Below, piece after piece: positions 1 to 7,882 of a stretch of 64,000 nt of DNA (positions are counted from its first letter, which is position 1; each line of letters begins with the position of its first letter). Source of the stretch: Brevibacterium pigmentatum (GTDB lineage: Bacteria; Actinomycetota; Actinomycetes; Actinomycetales; Brevibacteriaceae); assembly GCF_011617465.1 (NCBI RefSeq), contig NZ_CP050153.1:2356001-2420000 (forward strand), read 5' to 3'. The notes below the pieces were generated by a model, which saw only the letters and a list, made by a program, of their open reading frames with translations, did no database searches and was not told where the DNA came from. Position numbers and translations under genes: made by a program.

Positions 1-1110
1 CGCCGAGGTGGCCGCCACCGTATCCATGGCCGAATCCGCGATCTTCCGCCACGGTTGTTCCCCTCGCTTCTCCCAGAGGCAGAGGAGGAGTGAGCAGAGT
101 GCGGCGGCGGCTCCTGCCTCGGTGGGGGTGAAGAGGCCGGAGAACATGCCGCCGAAGAGCACGACGAGGATGATCGCGAAGCCCCAGACGCCGGTCAGGG
201 AGGTGAGGCGGTCGCGCCAGGTGGTCGTGGGGCGGGTGGTGTTGCCTGGGCTGTCCGTGGTGTTCGCTGGGTTCTGGGCGTTGTGGCCGCGGCCGACGAG
301 CTTCGGTGCGATGACGCCGATGGCGAAGATGAAGGCGGCGAAGCACACGGCGAGCAGGATTCCGGGGACGGCTCCTGCCATGAGCGCGGGGCCGACGGGG
401 ACGGAGGCGATGCCGGCGTAGACGACCATGAGGATCGAGGGTGGGATGAGGTTGCCGGTCATGCCAGAGACCATGATCGTGCCGACGGCCATGCGGCGGT
501 CGTAGCCGGCTTTGAGCATTTCGGGGATGCCTGCCCGGCCGAGAGCGTAAGTCATGCCGATGGTCGAGCCGGTGACCGCAGACAGTCCTGCCCCGGCAAA
601 GGTGGTGCCGATGCCGATGCCGCCGGGCAGCCAGGAGAACCAGTGGTCGGCGACGCGGTAGACCTTGCCGGAGAGTCCAGATTGGGTGAGCAGCATGCCC
701 ATGAAGATGAACATGGGGAGCACGCTCATCGACCAGTCAGAGACGGCGCTGAATGGGGCGGTGGACAGGATGTTCATCGTCGCCGGGATGCCGGACACAG
801 CGTAGACGCCGATGATCGACGGCACCGACAGCGAGATGGCCACCGGGACGGAGAGGAAGAGGAGGACGAGCATCATCCCGATGCACCAGGCTCCTCCGAT
901 GGCAGCGGAGGGGCTGGTGAAGAGGCCGATGAGGCAGACGGCGACGAGGCCGAACCCGATGGTCACGGCGAGTGTGCCGGGCCGTTCGCGGCGGGAGCCG
1001 TTCGGGAAGAGTGCCGTGGTGGGTTTCTGGGTGGTGGCGCCGGTGATGCTCGCTGTGTTGGAGTCTTCTGGCGGCAGGGGTGCGCCCTTGAGGTCGGTGT
1101 TCGCGTTCAC
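1..1110 (-). CDS. dctM: TRAP transporter large permease (DctM), 3' end off window
   Basis: Large membrane subunit of a tripartite (TRAP) transporter that couples uptake of an organic acid or similar solute to an ion gradient. The reading frame starts at GTG 1110 and stays open to the left edge, giving about 370 residues. It shows repeated hydrophobic segments and DctM-like stretches such as LPMFIFMGMLL, VTGSTIGMTYALG and SGMTGNLIPPS (the conserved helix-hairpin region), followed by FSGLFTPTEAGA. A GAGGAGGGG ribosome site precedes the start, which overlaps the dctQ stop (GTGA), so the two are translationally coupled. A hydrophilic Asn/Thr/Pro-rich loop near residues 280-310 is unusual. No DctP binding protein is visible; it may lie beyond the left edge. 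Confidence 0.9.
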   Translation of the reverse strand, partial: MNANTDLKGAPLPPEDSNTASITGATTQKPTTALFPNGSRRERPGTLAVTIGFGLVAVCLIGLFTSPSAAIGGAWCIGMMLVLLFLSVPVAISLSVPSIIGVYAVSGIPATMNILSTAPFSAVSDWSMSVLPMFIFMGMLLTQSGLSGKVYRVADHWFSWLPGGIGIGTTFAGAGLSAVTGSTIGMTYALGRAGIPEMLKAGYDRRMAVGTIMVSGMTGNLIPPSILMVVYAGIASVPVGPALMAGAVPGILLAVCFAAFIFAIGVIAPKLVGRGHNAQNPANTTDSPGNTTRPTTTWRDRLTSLTGVWGFAIILVVLFGGMFSGLFTPTEAGAAAALCSLLLCLWEKRGEQPWRKIADSAMDTVAATSA

Positions 1111-1595
1111 TGCCCCTCCTCTGCCTCGGCGCGGCGGCGGAACATCGCGACGACGTCGAGGATGTAGAGGACGGCAAGGAGGACGAACACGACCGGGACG
1201 AGGTAGTACACGGGCCACGTGATGACGGCGGAGACGTCGGCGGTTGATCCGATCGCTGTGTTCTCCAGGGCTTTCATCAGTCCGAACCAGGCGAAGGCGA
1301 TCGAGACAAGCGCACCGAGGATGCAGGCGAACACCGTGAACACTACGGCGGTGGCAGGCTTGGCCCGCTCGATGGCCATGGTCACGGTGATGTGTTCCTT
1401 CTGCAGCTGCGCGGCGGGAATGCCGAGCAGCGCAACGATCGGCAGGTACCAGTATTCGACGATCTCGTTGGTGCCGTAGAGCGGGGCGTGGAAGAGCGAC
1501 CTGGCCAAGGCGTGGGTGACGATGTGGGACATCATCACGATGATCGCCGTAGCCGTGGTGACCGTCAGCCACCTGTCGAGGACCTTCGTGAACAT
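1107..1595 (-). CDS. dctQ: TRAP transporter small permease (DctQ)
   Basis: Small membrane subunit of the TRAP transporter, partner of the downstream DctM. About 162 residues with four hydrophobic helices: TAIIVMMSHIV near residue 15, IVALLGIPAAQL near 52, VVFTVFACILGALVSIAFAW near 85 and VYYLVPVVFVLLAVLYIL near 130, then an Arg/Glu-rich tail. The ATG at 1595 is chosen because the first helix then begins about 10 residues in, as in the family. The same frame extends to an ATG at 1658, and that start cannot be excluded. The stop overlaps the dctM start by 4 nt. Sequence upstream becomes AT-richer. Confidence 0.88.
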   Translation of the reverse strand: MFTKVLDRWLTVTTATAIIVMMSHIVTHALARSLFHAPLYGTNEIVEYWYLPIVALLGIPAAQLQKEHITVTMAIERAKPATAVVFTVFACILGALVSIAFAWFGLMKALENTAIGSTADVSAVITWPVYYLVPVVFVLLAVLYILDVVAMFRRRAEAEEGQ

Positions 1596-1758
1596 CAGAA
1601 GCGCATCACCGTCTTTCCCTATGCAGCACGACGAAATACTCCTCGATAGTCGAGCCATCCATGATGATTATGGATTGTGCAGCAAGAAACTTTTGGGGTT
1701 TGAATATCACGATCACTCAATTAGTCCTCGCTGAAAAAGATTCATCCTGGACATACAA

Positions 1759-2445
1759 TTACTCAACAATGTCCGCATTCGGACTGCAATTGGAGCTCTT
1801 CTCAGCGTCACCAGAGAAGGCAACGGCAGCGTCGAGCAATTCAACGTCAGTCACCGGTTGGAGATCCTTGGGCGAAAACGCACCGCTTAAGAACAGATAC
1901 CCCCAAAGGTACAAGAACAGCGACAACACAATCCATGCGACGAAGATGCGAGACTGGTCTTCCGGAACGAAGGCCATTGCGGAGGCAAGCACCGCGATGC
2001 CTCCTCCGACTGCAATATTTCGTGCCCCCTTCAGCCAAAGCGTGATGTTTCGTCGGTCATGATGAGTCAGTCGAAAGACTTTCGTGCAGCTGAGGATGAT
2101 CACCGATACAACAATGTAAGTCGACGCAATCATGAATCCGGCTTGCATGTACCTCAAGGTTCCAATAATTGCGAAATCAGCTGGATCAGGAACAAAAGGG
2201 AGCAATGCCGCGAACAAGAGGAGCAAACTAAGCGTCAATCCTTGCCCAAGTGCCTTTACGAACCGCGCCTTTCGATACTGCCAAATAGTCTGCACCCCTG
2301 CCCACAGATCTATCCTCCACCATTCACGCAAGCTCGCCCGAGACTGAACACTGCTTCTTCTTCTATCGGTACGGTGACACGATTCAACCGAATGTCTTTT
2401 GTAGCTGCGTGACTCGGGTCTCGGCAAGACGGTGGTCCTAATCAA
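1759..2445 (-). CDS. Hypothetical four-helix membrane protein, atypical base composition
   Basis: Not recognised. The frame encodes up to 228 residues. The first ~60 are basic (Arg/Ser/His) and hydrophilic, and are followed by four predicted membrane helices: LTLSLLLLFAALLPFV, FMIASTYIVVSVIILSC, IAVGGGIAVLASAMAFV and IFVAWIVLSLFLYLWGYLFL. A short acidic tail ends it. No enzyme motif is visible. The start is uncertain because the N-terminal part lacks a clear ribosome site. The region is visibly richer in A and T than its neighbours, which suggests acquisition by transfer. It lies between the TRAP genes and the LysR gene on the same strand with long spacers. Confidence 0.55.
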   Translation of the reverse strand: MIRTTVLPRPESRSYKRHSVESCHRTDRRRSSVQSRASLREWWRIDLWAGVQTIWQYRKARFVKALGQGLTLSLLLLFAALLPFVPDPADFAIIGTLRYMQAGFMIASTYIVVSVIILSCTKVFRLTHHDRRNITLWLKGARNIAVGGGIAVLASAMAFVPEDQSRIFVAWIVLSLFLYLWGYLFLSGAFSPKDLQPVTDVELLDAAVAFSGDAEKSSNCSPNADIVE

Positions 2446-2539
2446 TCAAACGGAGGAAAGCGCTATCAGTCGCACTAGATATCCTCACCATCAGCGGGAA
2501 CGGGTACTTTCTTCACCCAGGCTACTCTCACACAGGTCG

Positions 2540-3499
2540 CTAGGCAGCGCGCGCATCTTGACTGACCTCACCGGCCCGGAGTGCGTCGAGGAGGTCAACC
2601 ACCTCGGCGGCGGTGGTGAGTCCGTCGGGGATCATCGCGGTGACGCGACGGGCGCCGGCTTCTTCTAGGGCGATCGGGTCGATTCCGGTGACCTGGGAGT
2701 ATCGGCGGGCGCTGCGGGGCAGCAGGGCGACGCCGAGCCCGTTGGAGACCAGGGATTGGATGGCGCCGGGGTTGTCGGTGATGTGCCGGGTTCGGGGTTC
2801 GAAGCCGGCGGTGCGGCAGAGGCGTTCGGCGGTGGATCGGCACCGCACGCATCCCATGATCCACGGCAGTTCGGCAACATCGTTGAGGTGTTGGATCTGT
2901 CCGGCTCGGTTCCAGCGTTCGGGTACGAGCAGGTCGAGGTGGTCTGCGCTGAGGTCGACAGTCATATGTCCGGCCAGCTCAGGCGGGGCTTCGTCTTCGT
3001 GATGAAAGAGGAAAGCGATATCGATGGCACCGTCGTCGAGCATCCGCAGTGCTTCGGGCGGTTCGGCCTCGGAGACTTCGTAGGAGTGGTGAAGCGGTGA
3101 GTCAGCCTGTGTGCCCGCGTTTGCTTCCAGCCTGCCGAGTGCTGCGGCCAATGGGCCGATGACGAAGCTGGGGAATCCGGCGAGCCGGACATTGCGTCCG
3201 CCGAGGCCGAAGGCTTTCGCAAGGTCACTGCGCAATCCCGTCACCGAGGCGGCCACCTCGTTGGCGCGGATGCGAGCGAGTTGGCCGGCAGTGGTAAGCC
3301 GAATGCCGCGTGGGGTGCGATCGAAGAGGGTGACGTCGAGGTCTTTCTCGAGCGCATTCATGTGTTGGGACAGTGCTGGTTGGGACCAGCCGAGTTCGCG
3401 GGCTGCGGCACCGATGCTGCCGGATTCGGCGATGGCGCCGAAGATCAGGAGGCGTTTGGGCTCGCCGAGGTCGAGAGCCTGTTCGAAGACAGTAGACAT
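2540..3499 (-). CDS. LysR-family transcriptional regulator
   Basis: Transcription factor of 319 residues, the usual LysR length. The N-terminal winged helix-turn-helix is clear (residues ~15-75: SGSIGAAARELGWSQPALSQ, then LFDRTPRGIRLTTAG), followed by a two-lobed effector domain with the family end feature LVSNGLGVALLP. It is divergent from the Asp/Glu racemase gene at 3610, its likely target. The ATG at 3499 follows TAAGCT (minus strand) by 6 nt and has no ribosome site, so the mRNA is probably leaderless. A 21-nt perfect palindrome covers the start and the -10 box, suggesting autorepression. A CxxC (GCVRCRS) in the effector domain could be redox- or metal-sensitive, but that is speculation. 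Confidence 0.93.
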   Translation of the reverse strand: MSTVFEQALDLGEPKRLLIFGAIAESGSIGAAARELGWSQPALSQHMNALEKDLDVTLFDRTPRGIRLTTAGQLARIRANEVAASVTGLRSDLAKAFGLGGRNVRLAGFPSFVIGPLAAALGRLEANAGTQADSPLHHSYEVSEAEPPEALRMLDDGAIDIAFLFHHEDEAPPELAGHMTVDLSADHLDLLVPERWNRAGQIQHLNDVAELPWIMGCVRCRSTAERLCRTAGFEPRTRHITDNPGAIQSLVSNGLGVALLPRSARRYSQVTGIDPIALEEAGARRVTAMIPDGLTTAAEVVDLLDALRAGEVSQDARAA

Positions 3500-3515
3500 A
3501 AGTCCAGCTTATGTC
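3495..3515. promoter_or_regulatory. Perfect palindromic operator over the LysR start
   Basis: Arms GACATAAG and CTTATGTC flank TCCAG. The site covers the LysR start codon and its -10 box (AGCTTA on the + strand, 3506-3511). A second related palindrome, ACTTAAGT, lies about 70 nt further toward the racemase gene. This is the expected geometry for a LysR regulator that represses itself and activates the divergent gene. Confidence 0.6.
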
Positions 3516-3609
3516 AGCGCAGAGGGAACTGGGTCTACCGGAGGTGGATGATGCGCACCACACTGGAAGTAATCGTCGTGACTTAAGTGCTGATTTGAGG
3601 AGTGGGAGT

Positions 3610-4452
3610 ATGCGCAGGATCGGTCTGCTGGGTGGAATGAGCTGGCATTCGAGCATCGAGTACTACACGAAGATCAACGATGCCGTGGCCAAAAAGCTCG
3701 GCGGTCATCATTCCGCGCAGATCCTCCTCGACTCGTGCGACTTCGCGGACATCCGGGAGCTGCAGGAGGCCAACGATTGGGCAGGTAATGATGCATCCCT
3801 GACGGCGACGGCGCAGCGTTTAGTCGATGGCGGCGCCGAAGCTGTCGCGATTGCCACCAATCTCATGCATAAGTGCGCCCCGGCGATCGAGGCCTCAGTC
3901 GATGTGCCTCTCATTCACATGGTCGATTCGATCGCGACTAGGGCGAAGCGCCAGGGCTTTTCGACGCTGGCGGTTCTGGGCACCCGATGGACGATGCTCG
4001 AAGACTTCTACACAGGCCGGCTCGAAGCACAGGGCATCAAGACTCTGGTACCGGATGAGGCAACGTGCCTCGAGGTCGATCAGATCATCTGGGATGAACT
4101 CACCCAAGGGAAGTTCACCGATGCCTCCCGATCCCGCTACGTCGAAATCATGAACGACCTCAAGGCTCGTGGCGCTGACGCTGTGGCCCTGTCGTGCACG
4201 GAGATCGGCCTGCTAGTCCCACCGGAGACCGCTCCCCCTACCGGCCCTCGACTCGGTCGATGCTCATGTTGCCGCAATCGTCGAGTGGATAATGGCGGAC
4301 GAGCCTGTAACCATTCGGCATTGAACATCGGAGACTGCGACGATCGGAACGGTAATCGCCACGAGCCAAAACGCATCCGGTCAAGTACGGTGCGCCTTCA
4401 AATGGAGTGTCCGACGCTACCCCGCCGGCCGGCTTCGGCCGCCCTGACCTGA
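3610..4452 (+). CDS. Aspartate/glutamate racemase family protein, C-terminal frameshift
   Basis: Cofactor-independent amino-acid racemase family (RacX/YgeA type). ATG 3610 follows GAGGAGTGGGAGT. The N-terminus MRRIGLLGGMSWHSSIEYY is typical. Catalytic cysteines normally sit in the NLMHK and LSCTEIG contexts: here the first motif reads ATNLMHK (Thr-Asn, no Cys, as in several family members) and the second keeps Cys (ALSCTEIGLL). After ETAP the frame reads unrelated residues to a stop at 4450. Removing one C from the CCCCC run at 4233-4237 restores the family ending (LPALDSVDAHV, then IVEWIMADEP) and a stop at 4322-4324. This is therefore a recent frameshift or a sequence error. The neighbour is a divergent LysR regulator. 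Confidence 0.85.
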   Translation: MRRIGLLGGMSWHSSIEYYTKINDAVAKKLGGHHSAQILLDSCDFADIRELQEANDWAGNDASLTATAQRLVDGGAEAVAIATNLMHKCAPAIEASVDVPLIHMVDSIATRAKRQGFSTLAVLGTRWTMLEDFYTGRLEAQGIKTLVPDEATCLEVDQIIWDELTQGKFTDASRSRYVEIMNDLKARGADAVALSCTEIGLLVPPETAPPTGPRLGRCSCCRNRRVDNGGRACNHSALNIGDCDDRNGNRHEPKRIRSSTVRLQMECPTLPRRPASAALT

Positions 4453-4689
4453 CCGCCTTCGCGTCTTATCCCAATCGACTCTGATCGGGCCTGCTGATCC
4501 TCTCGACGAGAACGCAGCGACATCAAAGCCACCCAACCCCGACCGTCCGGGAAGCCGGGACACGTCACATGGCCTGTGCTGCGGGCGTGTCGAGTGGGTC
4601 GTCCAGGGGCGACGCAGGAGCGGCTACGCGACGTGCTGAGAGGTGGTTCCAGTCGAGCACTAGCACACCGGCTACAGGCATGGCGCAGG
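4453..4689. other. Non-coding remnant region
   Basis: I see no convincing gene from the corrected racemase stop (4324) to the end of the GlxA-like gene (4690). Open frames here are overlapping and low-complexity. The stretch adjoins a regulator that seems to lack its usual C-terminal tail and is followed by transposase debris, so it may be scar sequence from insertion events. Confidence 0.4.
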
Positions 4690-5631
4690 TCAGGAACGGC
4701 GTCGCTCCCTACGCAGGAGGGAGCGCAGAGTCTCGGCGTTCGCGTAGCCGACCCGTAGCGCGATCTCGGCGGAGGTGAGGTCCGTGGTTGCTGAGAGGTG
4801 CCGAGCTCGTTCGATGCGAAGCCGTTGGACGAAGCCGAGCGGAGTGAGGTTGAGCGCCGCACGGACTCGTCGTTCGAGGGTGCGCCGGCTGGTGCCGAGC
4901 GACTGCGCGACGAAGGCGACGTTGAACGGTTCGTCCAGGCGGGCGCGCACGAAGCGTTCGAACTCGACGACGATCGGGTCCTCGTGCCGGAGATGTTCGT
5001 AGGCGACGAAGGCCGCCTGCGACGGGCGCTCGTCGATGATGAGGAGCTTGGCGACGTGTTGGGCCAGGTCGGGGCTGATCGATCGCACGAGTGAGAGCGC
5101 GAGGTCGATGTGGGCGAACGCGGCGCCGGCGGTGACGAGGTTCCCGTCGACCACGACCATGGTGTCGAGATCGAGGGCGACGGTCGGATAGCGCTTCAGG
5201 AACTCCGGCCCCAGGAACCAGCTGGTCGTCGCCCGCCGATGATGCATCCGTCCGGTCTCGGCGACAGCGAACACGCCGGTGCACGCCGCGGCGATCCGGG
5301 TGGTCGCCTCGTCGAGGCGCCCGAGCGAGGCGATGACCGAACGAGCATCTCGGCTCTGGAGGGCGTCGTTGGTAGCGGCGGCCGTAAGGGTTCCAAGCGC
5401 AGGGACGACGACCACGTCGAACTCTGCGGACTCCGACAGCGGGTGGTCCACCGACAGGGTCATCGATGCCGTCGTGGTCACTCGCCGTTTCGGTCCGAGG
5501 ATGGCGAGTTCGATCGGGTCGATCCGCGGGTCGACATCGCCGCGGGCTCCGTCGGCCACCCGCACGATGTCGATGATCGACGCGATAGCCGAACCGAAGC
5601 AGCCGTCGATCGCGATCAGTCCGATACGCAT
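4690..5631 (-). CDS. GlxA-family transcriptional regulator (DJ-1/PfpI domain plus AraC HTH)
   Basis: About 313 residues. The N-terminal half is a class I amidotransferase-like (DJ-1/PfpI) domain (MRIGLIAIDGCFGSA, FDVVVVPALGT, AAACTGVFAVAETG with the nucleophile-elbow Cys), and the C-terminal half is an AraC helix-turn-helix (FVAQSLGTSRRTLERRVRAA, then ARHLSATTDLTSAEIALRVG). ATG 5631 is chosen because the DJ-1 fold starts there. The protein stops at LLRRERRRS, roughly ten residues earlier than usual for this family, so the 3' end may be rearranged. It is divergent from the small monooxygenase gene at 5739, its likely target. Confidence 0.88.
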   Translation of the reverse strand: MRIGLIAIDGCFGSAIASIIDIVRVADGARGDVDPRIDPIELAILGPKRRVTTTASMTLSVDHPLSESAEFDVVVVPALGTLTAAATNDALQSRDARSVIASLGRLDEATTRIAAACTGVFAVAETGRMHHRRATTSWFLGPEFLKRYPTVALDLDTMVVVDGNLVTAGAAFAHIDLALSLVRSISPDLAQHVAKLLIIDERPSQAAFVAYEHLRHEDPIVVEFERFVRARLDEPFNVAFVAQSLGTSRRTLERRVRAALNLTPLGFVQRLRIERARHLSATTDLTSAEIALRVGYANAETLRSLLRRERRRS

Positions 5632-5738
5632 GACGTAAACAATAGCAATACTGCCGTATACGCCACTACCCACCGGCCCTCGCTCGTCATACGCTGAACT
5701 CGTCACACGAAGAATCACAACTTCAAGGAGAGTCCCTC

Positions 5739-6050
5739 ATGTCAACACCCGCATCACTTCCGTATGCCTTCGTCGCCAAGATCGTCGCGGCCGATGGACA
5801 GCACGACGCGGTCGCCGATCTGCTCGCCGGCGCTGTCGCACTCGCCAACGAAGAAGTAGGAACGATTGTCTGGTTCGCGGTCAGGACCCACGCCGACACC
5901 TTCTGGATCTTCGATGCATTCCCCGACGAGGCCGCTCGCGACGCCCACGCCAACGGCCCCATCGTCGCAGCCCTGATGGCCAACCAGCACCTCCTCAGCG
6001 CAGCACCCGAGATCCTGGCGGCCGACGTCCTCGCGTCCAAGCTCCCGTAG
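5739..6050 (+). CDS. Putative antibiotic-biosynthesis-type monooxygenase (ABM domain)
   Basis: A 103-residue single-domain protein of the dimeric alpha-beta barrel ABM/quinol monooxygenase type. Recognisable features are the start FVAKIVAADGQHDAVADLL, the central TIVWFAVRTHADTFWIFDAFPDEAARDAH and a C-terminal helix. These small enzymes oxidise quinols or aldehyde-like substrates without a cofactor, or protect against them; the substrate here is unknown. ATG 5739 follows AAGGAGA. It is divergent from the GlxA-like regulator at 5631, suggesting inducible control. The same strand continues into a strong hairpin (6262-6305) and then transposase debris. Confidence 0.8.
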   Translation: MSTPASLPYAFVAKIVAADGQHDAVADLLAGAVALANEEVGTIVWFAVRTHADTFWIFDAFPDEAARDAHANGPIVAALMANQHLLSAAPEILAADVLASKLP

Positions 6051-6261
6051 TCCGCCAACGCACGAGACGATCGCGCCCCGCCGAGCCGTCGCCAGGTCGC
6101 GACCCAACGCCATGCTGCGTTGCCGAGCGGTGCGAGGCCTATCGGCACACGGACAGGATGGCGACCGCGAGCGCTCAGCCGGCGAGGGGTCCGTCGCAGA
6201 GGAGAGCGACGTCGGTGTCGGGCAGAGCCGTGAGGCCAGCGCATCGCTCGACCACCAGAAC

Positions 6262-6305
6262 CGAACAGCCCCTGCCCTGCGTTTCCGCAGGGCAGGGGCT
6301 GTTCG
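6262..6305. terminator. 20-bp perfect hairpin, U-tract-less terminator candidate
   Basis: Two 20-nt arms (starting CGAACAGCCCC, ending GGGGCTGTTCG) pair perfectly around a TTTC loop. There is no T-run, as in the I-shaped terminators common in actinobacteria. It lies 210 nt after the monooxygenase gene and just before the ISL3 remnant, so it could alternatively be part of the mobile element end. Confidence 0.55.
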
Positions 6306-6320
6306 CCGGAGCCGCCTGTC

Positions 6321-7031
6321 GGAATCACCCCGGTCCGCGATGGCGCCGGCCCAGCAAGGCTGCTGGACATGGTCGAGGGCCGGTCGAAGGCGGCGTTCAA
6401 GACCTAGCTCGCCGACCGCGACGACGCTTTCCGTGACGCGGTCGAGGTGGTCGCGATGGACGGCTTCACCGGGTTCAAGACCGCCGCTGCAGAGGAGATC
6501 CCGGACGCGGTCACGGTGATGGATCCCTTCCACGTCGTGCGCCAGGCCGGTGACGCCCTCGACAGGTGCCGTCGCCGGGTCCAACTCGCGATCCACGGGC
6601 ACCGTGGGATCAGGGACGACACGCTCTACAAGTCGCGGCGCACGCTGCACACCGGCACGGACCTGCTCACCGACAAGCAGAGCGACAGGCTACGCGCGCT
6701 GTTCGTTGATGACGCTTACGTCGAGGTCGAGGCGACCTGGGGTGTCTACCAGCGCATGATCGCCGCCTATCGCCACGAGGACCGGCAACGTGGCCGCGAG
6801 CTCATGGAGAAGCTGATCACCGACCTCAGCGCCGGCGTCCCCAAGGTGCTCACCGACCTCAACACCCTGGACCGGCCCCTGAAGAAGCGAGCCGCTGACG
6901 TGCTCGCCTACTTCGAACGACCCGGCACCAGCAACGGGCCGACCGAGGCGGTCAACGGACGGCTCGAACACCTGCGCGGCTCCGCACTCGGGTTCCGCAA
7001 CCTGACCAACTACATCGCCCGGAGCCTTCAC
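6321..7031 (+). mobile_element. ISL3-family transposase remnant (5' and 3' truncated, in-frame stop)
   Basis: Reading in one frame from about 6321 gives GITPVRDGAGPARLLDMV, then EGRSKAAFKT, a TAG stop at 6405-6407, LADRDDAFRDAVEVVAMDGF, MDPFHVVR, and later ERPGTSNGPTEAVNGRLEHL and NLTNYIARSL. These are the DDE-core and C-terminal motifs of ISL3 transposases. The TAG stands where homologues usually have Trp (TGG to TAG). The N-terminal zinc/HTH part and the last ~12 residues are missing. The fragment ends inside or against the pabC 3' end (stop at 7028). This is a dead insertion-sequence scar. Confidence 0.88.
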
Positions 7032-7882
7032 AAGCCCGGAGCGACCCTAATCGTTTCCAACCATTCACGCCAACGGCCGAGCCGGACCGCATCCGCATGG
7101 GGCCCGCCTCTATGCCTAGCCCAAATCTGATTCGGCTCTTCGCCGCGCTGCACGCTGTCGTGAAGGTCACGCCCATCAACGAGTTCGCTCACTCGCCGAA
7201 TCCCGTGGAGCGCGTTGACGAGCCATGCTTCGTGCTCGATAAGCTCCTCGGGCCGCACTCGCCGCAACTCGATCGGAACCGACCGAGCGCGAGCCTCCTC
7301 GAGGATCACCGCCGAGGTGACTCCCGGCAGTGCGCCTAACTCCGGGTCCTGTGCACAGAGCGTCTCTTCATCCCACCACAGCAGGCTCGTCGTCGCTCCC
7401 TCGATGACGTACCCGTCCCCATTGATAAGCAATACCTCGTCACAGCTGTACTGCTCACCGGAGTCCTCCCGCACACGCTCAAGCAATGCGATGTCCGGGC
7501 CTTTCCGATTCGGAGTGATTCGCGGGTCGGAATATGGCGGGATGAGAACCTTCAACTCCTGCGTCCGAGTCGGTGCTGGTCGCAACCGGAATGCCAACTC
7601 ACGTTTGGCGTCAGGAGAAACGTCGAGGACATCTGCGCGCGGGAACCACTCCCCCTTCGCCGGGATCTTCTCGACCACTGCCGCCCAAAAATCGTCGGTG
7701 ATCGCATCACCCATCCCCACCTGCGCAGCAGCATCACCGAACCGTGTCCGATGGAGGTCGAACGCTCGTACCCGCCCGTCTTCAACAAGCCACGAATCGG
7801 CGGCCATCAGCTTCGATGAGCTGATGTCCGTCGTAGGCTCCTCGAAACGGTGATCCTGTTGATTCCACAGCCACACGTTCAT
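7028..7882 (-). CDS. pabC: Aminotransferase class IV, probable aminodeoxychorismate lyase (PabC)
   Basis: A 284-residue PLP enzyme of the branched-chain aminotransferase/ADC-lyase fold. It should release p-aminobenzoate and pyruvate from aminodeoxychorismate, the last step of PABA synthesis for folate. Visible features are FDLHRTRF (N-terminal), a candidate PLP lysine in RITPNRKGPDIALL, and the Glu-containing YVIEGATTSLLWW. The start overlaps the pabAB stop (ATGA), so the pair is translationally coupled, which supports the PabC call over a generic aminotransferase. The last residues (RVAPGL) and the stop lie on the junction with the ISL3 remnant, so the natural C-terminus may have been trimmed. 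Confidence 0.85.
   Translation of the reverse strand: MNVWLWNQQDHRFEEPTTDISSSKLMAADSWLVEDGRVRAFDLHRTRFGDAAAQVGMGDAITDDFWAAVVEKIPAKGEWFPRADVLDVSPDAKRELAFRLRPAPTRTQELKVLIPPYSDPRITPNRKGPDIALLERVREDSGEQYSCDEVLLINGDGYVIEGATTSLLWWDEETLCAQDPELGALPGVTSAVILEEARARSVPIELRRVRPEELIEHEAWLVNALHGIRRVSELVDGRDLHDSVQRGEEPNQIWARHRGGPHADAVRLGRWREWLETIRVAPGL

Noticed and set aside
4398..4862. 154-residue open frame on the - strand near the GlxA-like gene
   Set aside because: Overlaps the 3' part of the regulator in another frame, and is low complexity (Ser/Arg); no recognisable family.
6112..6519. Overlapping open frames across the ISL3 5' boundary
   Set aside because: They cross the hairpin and the transposase in wrong frames; the true transposase frame is the one with the TAG at 6405.
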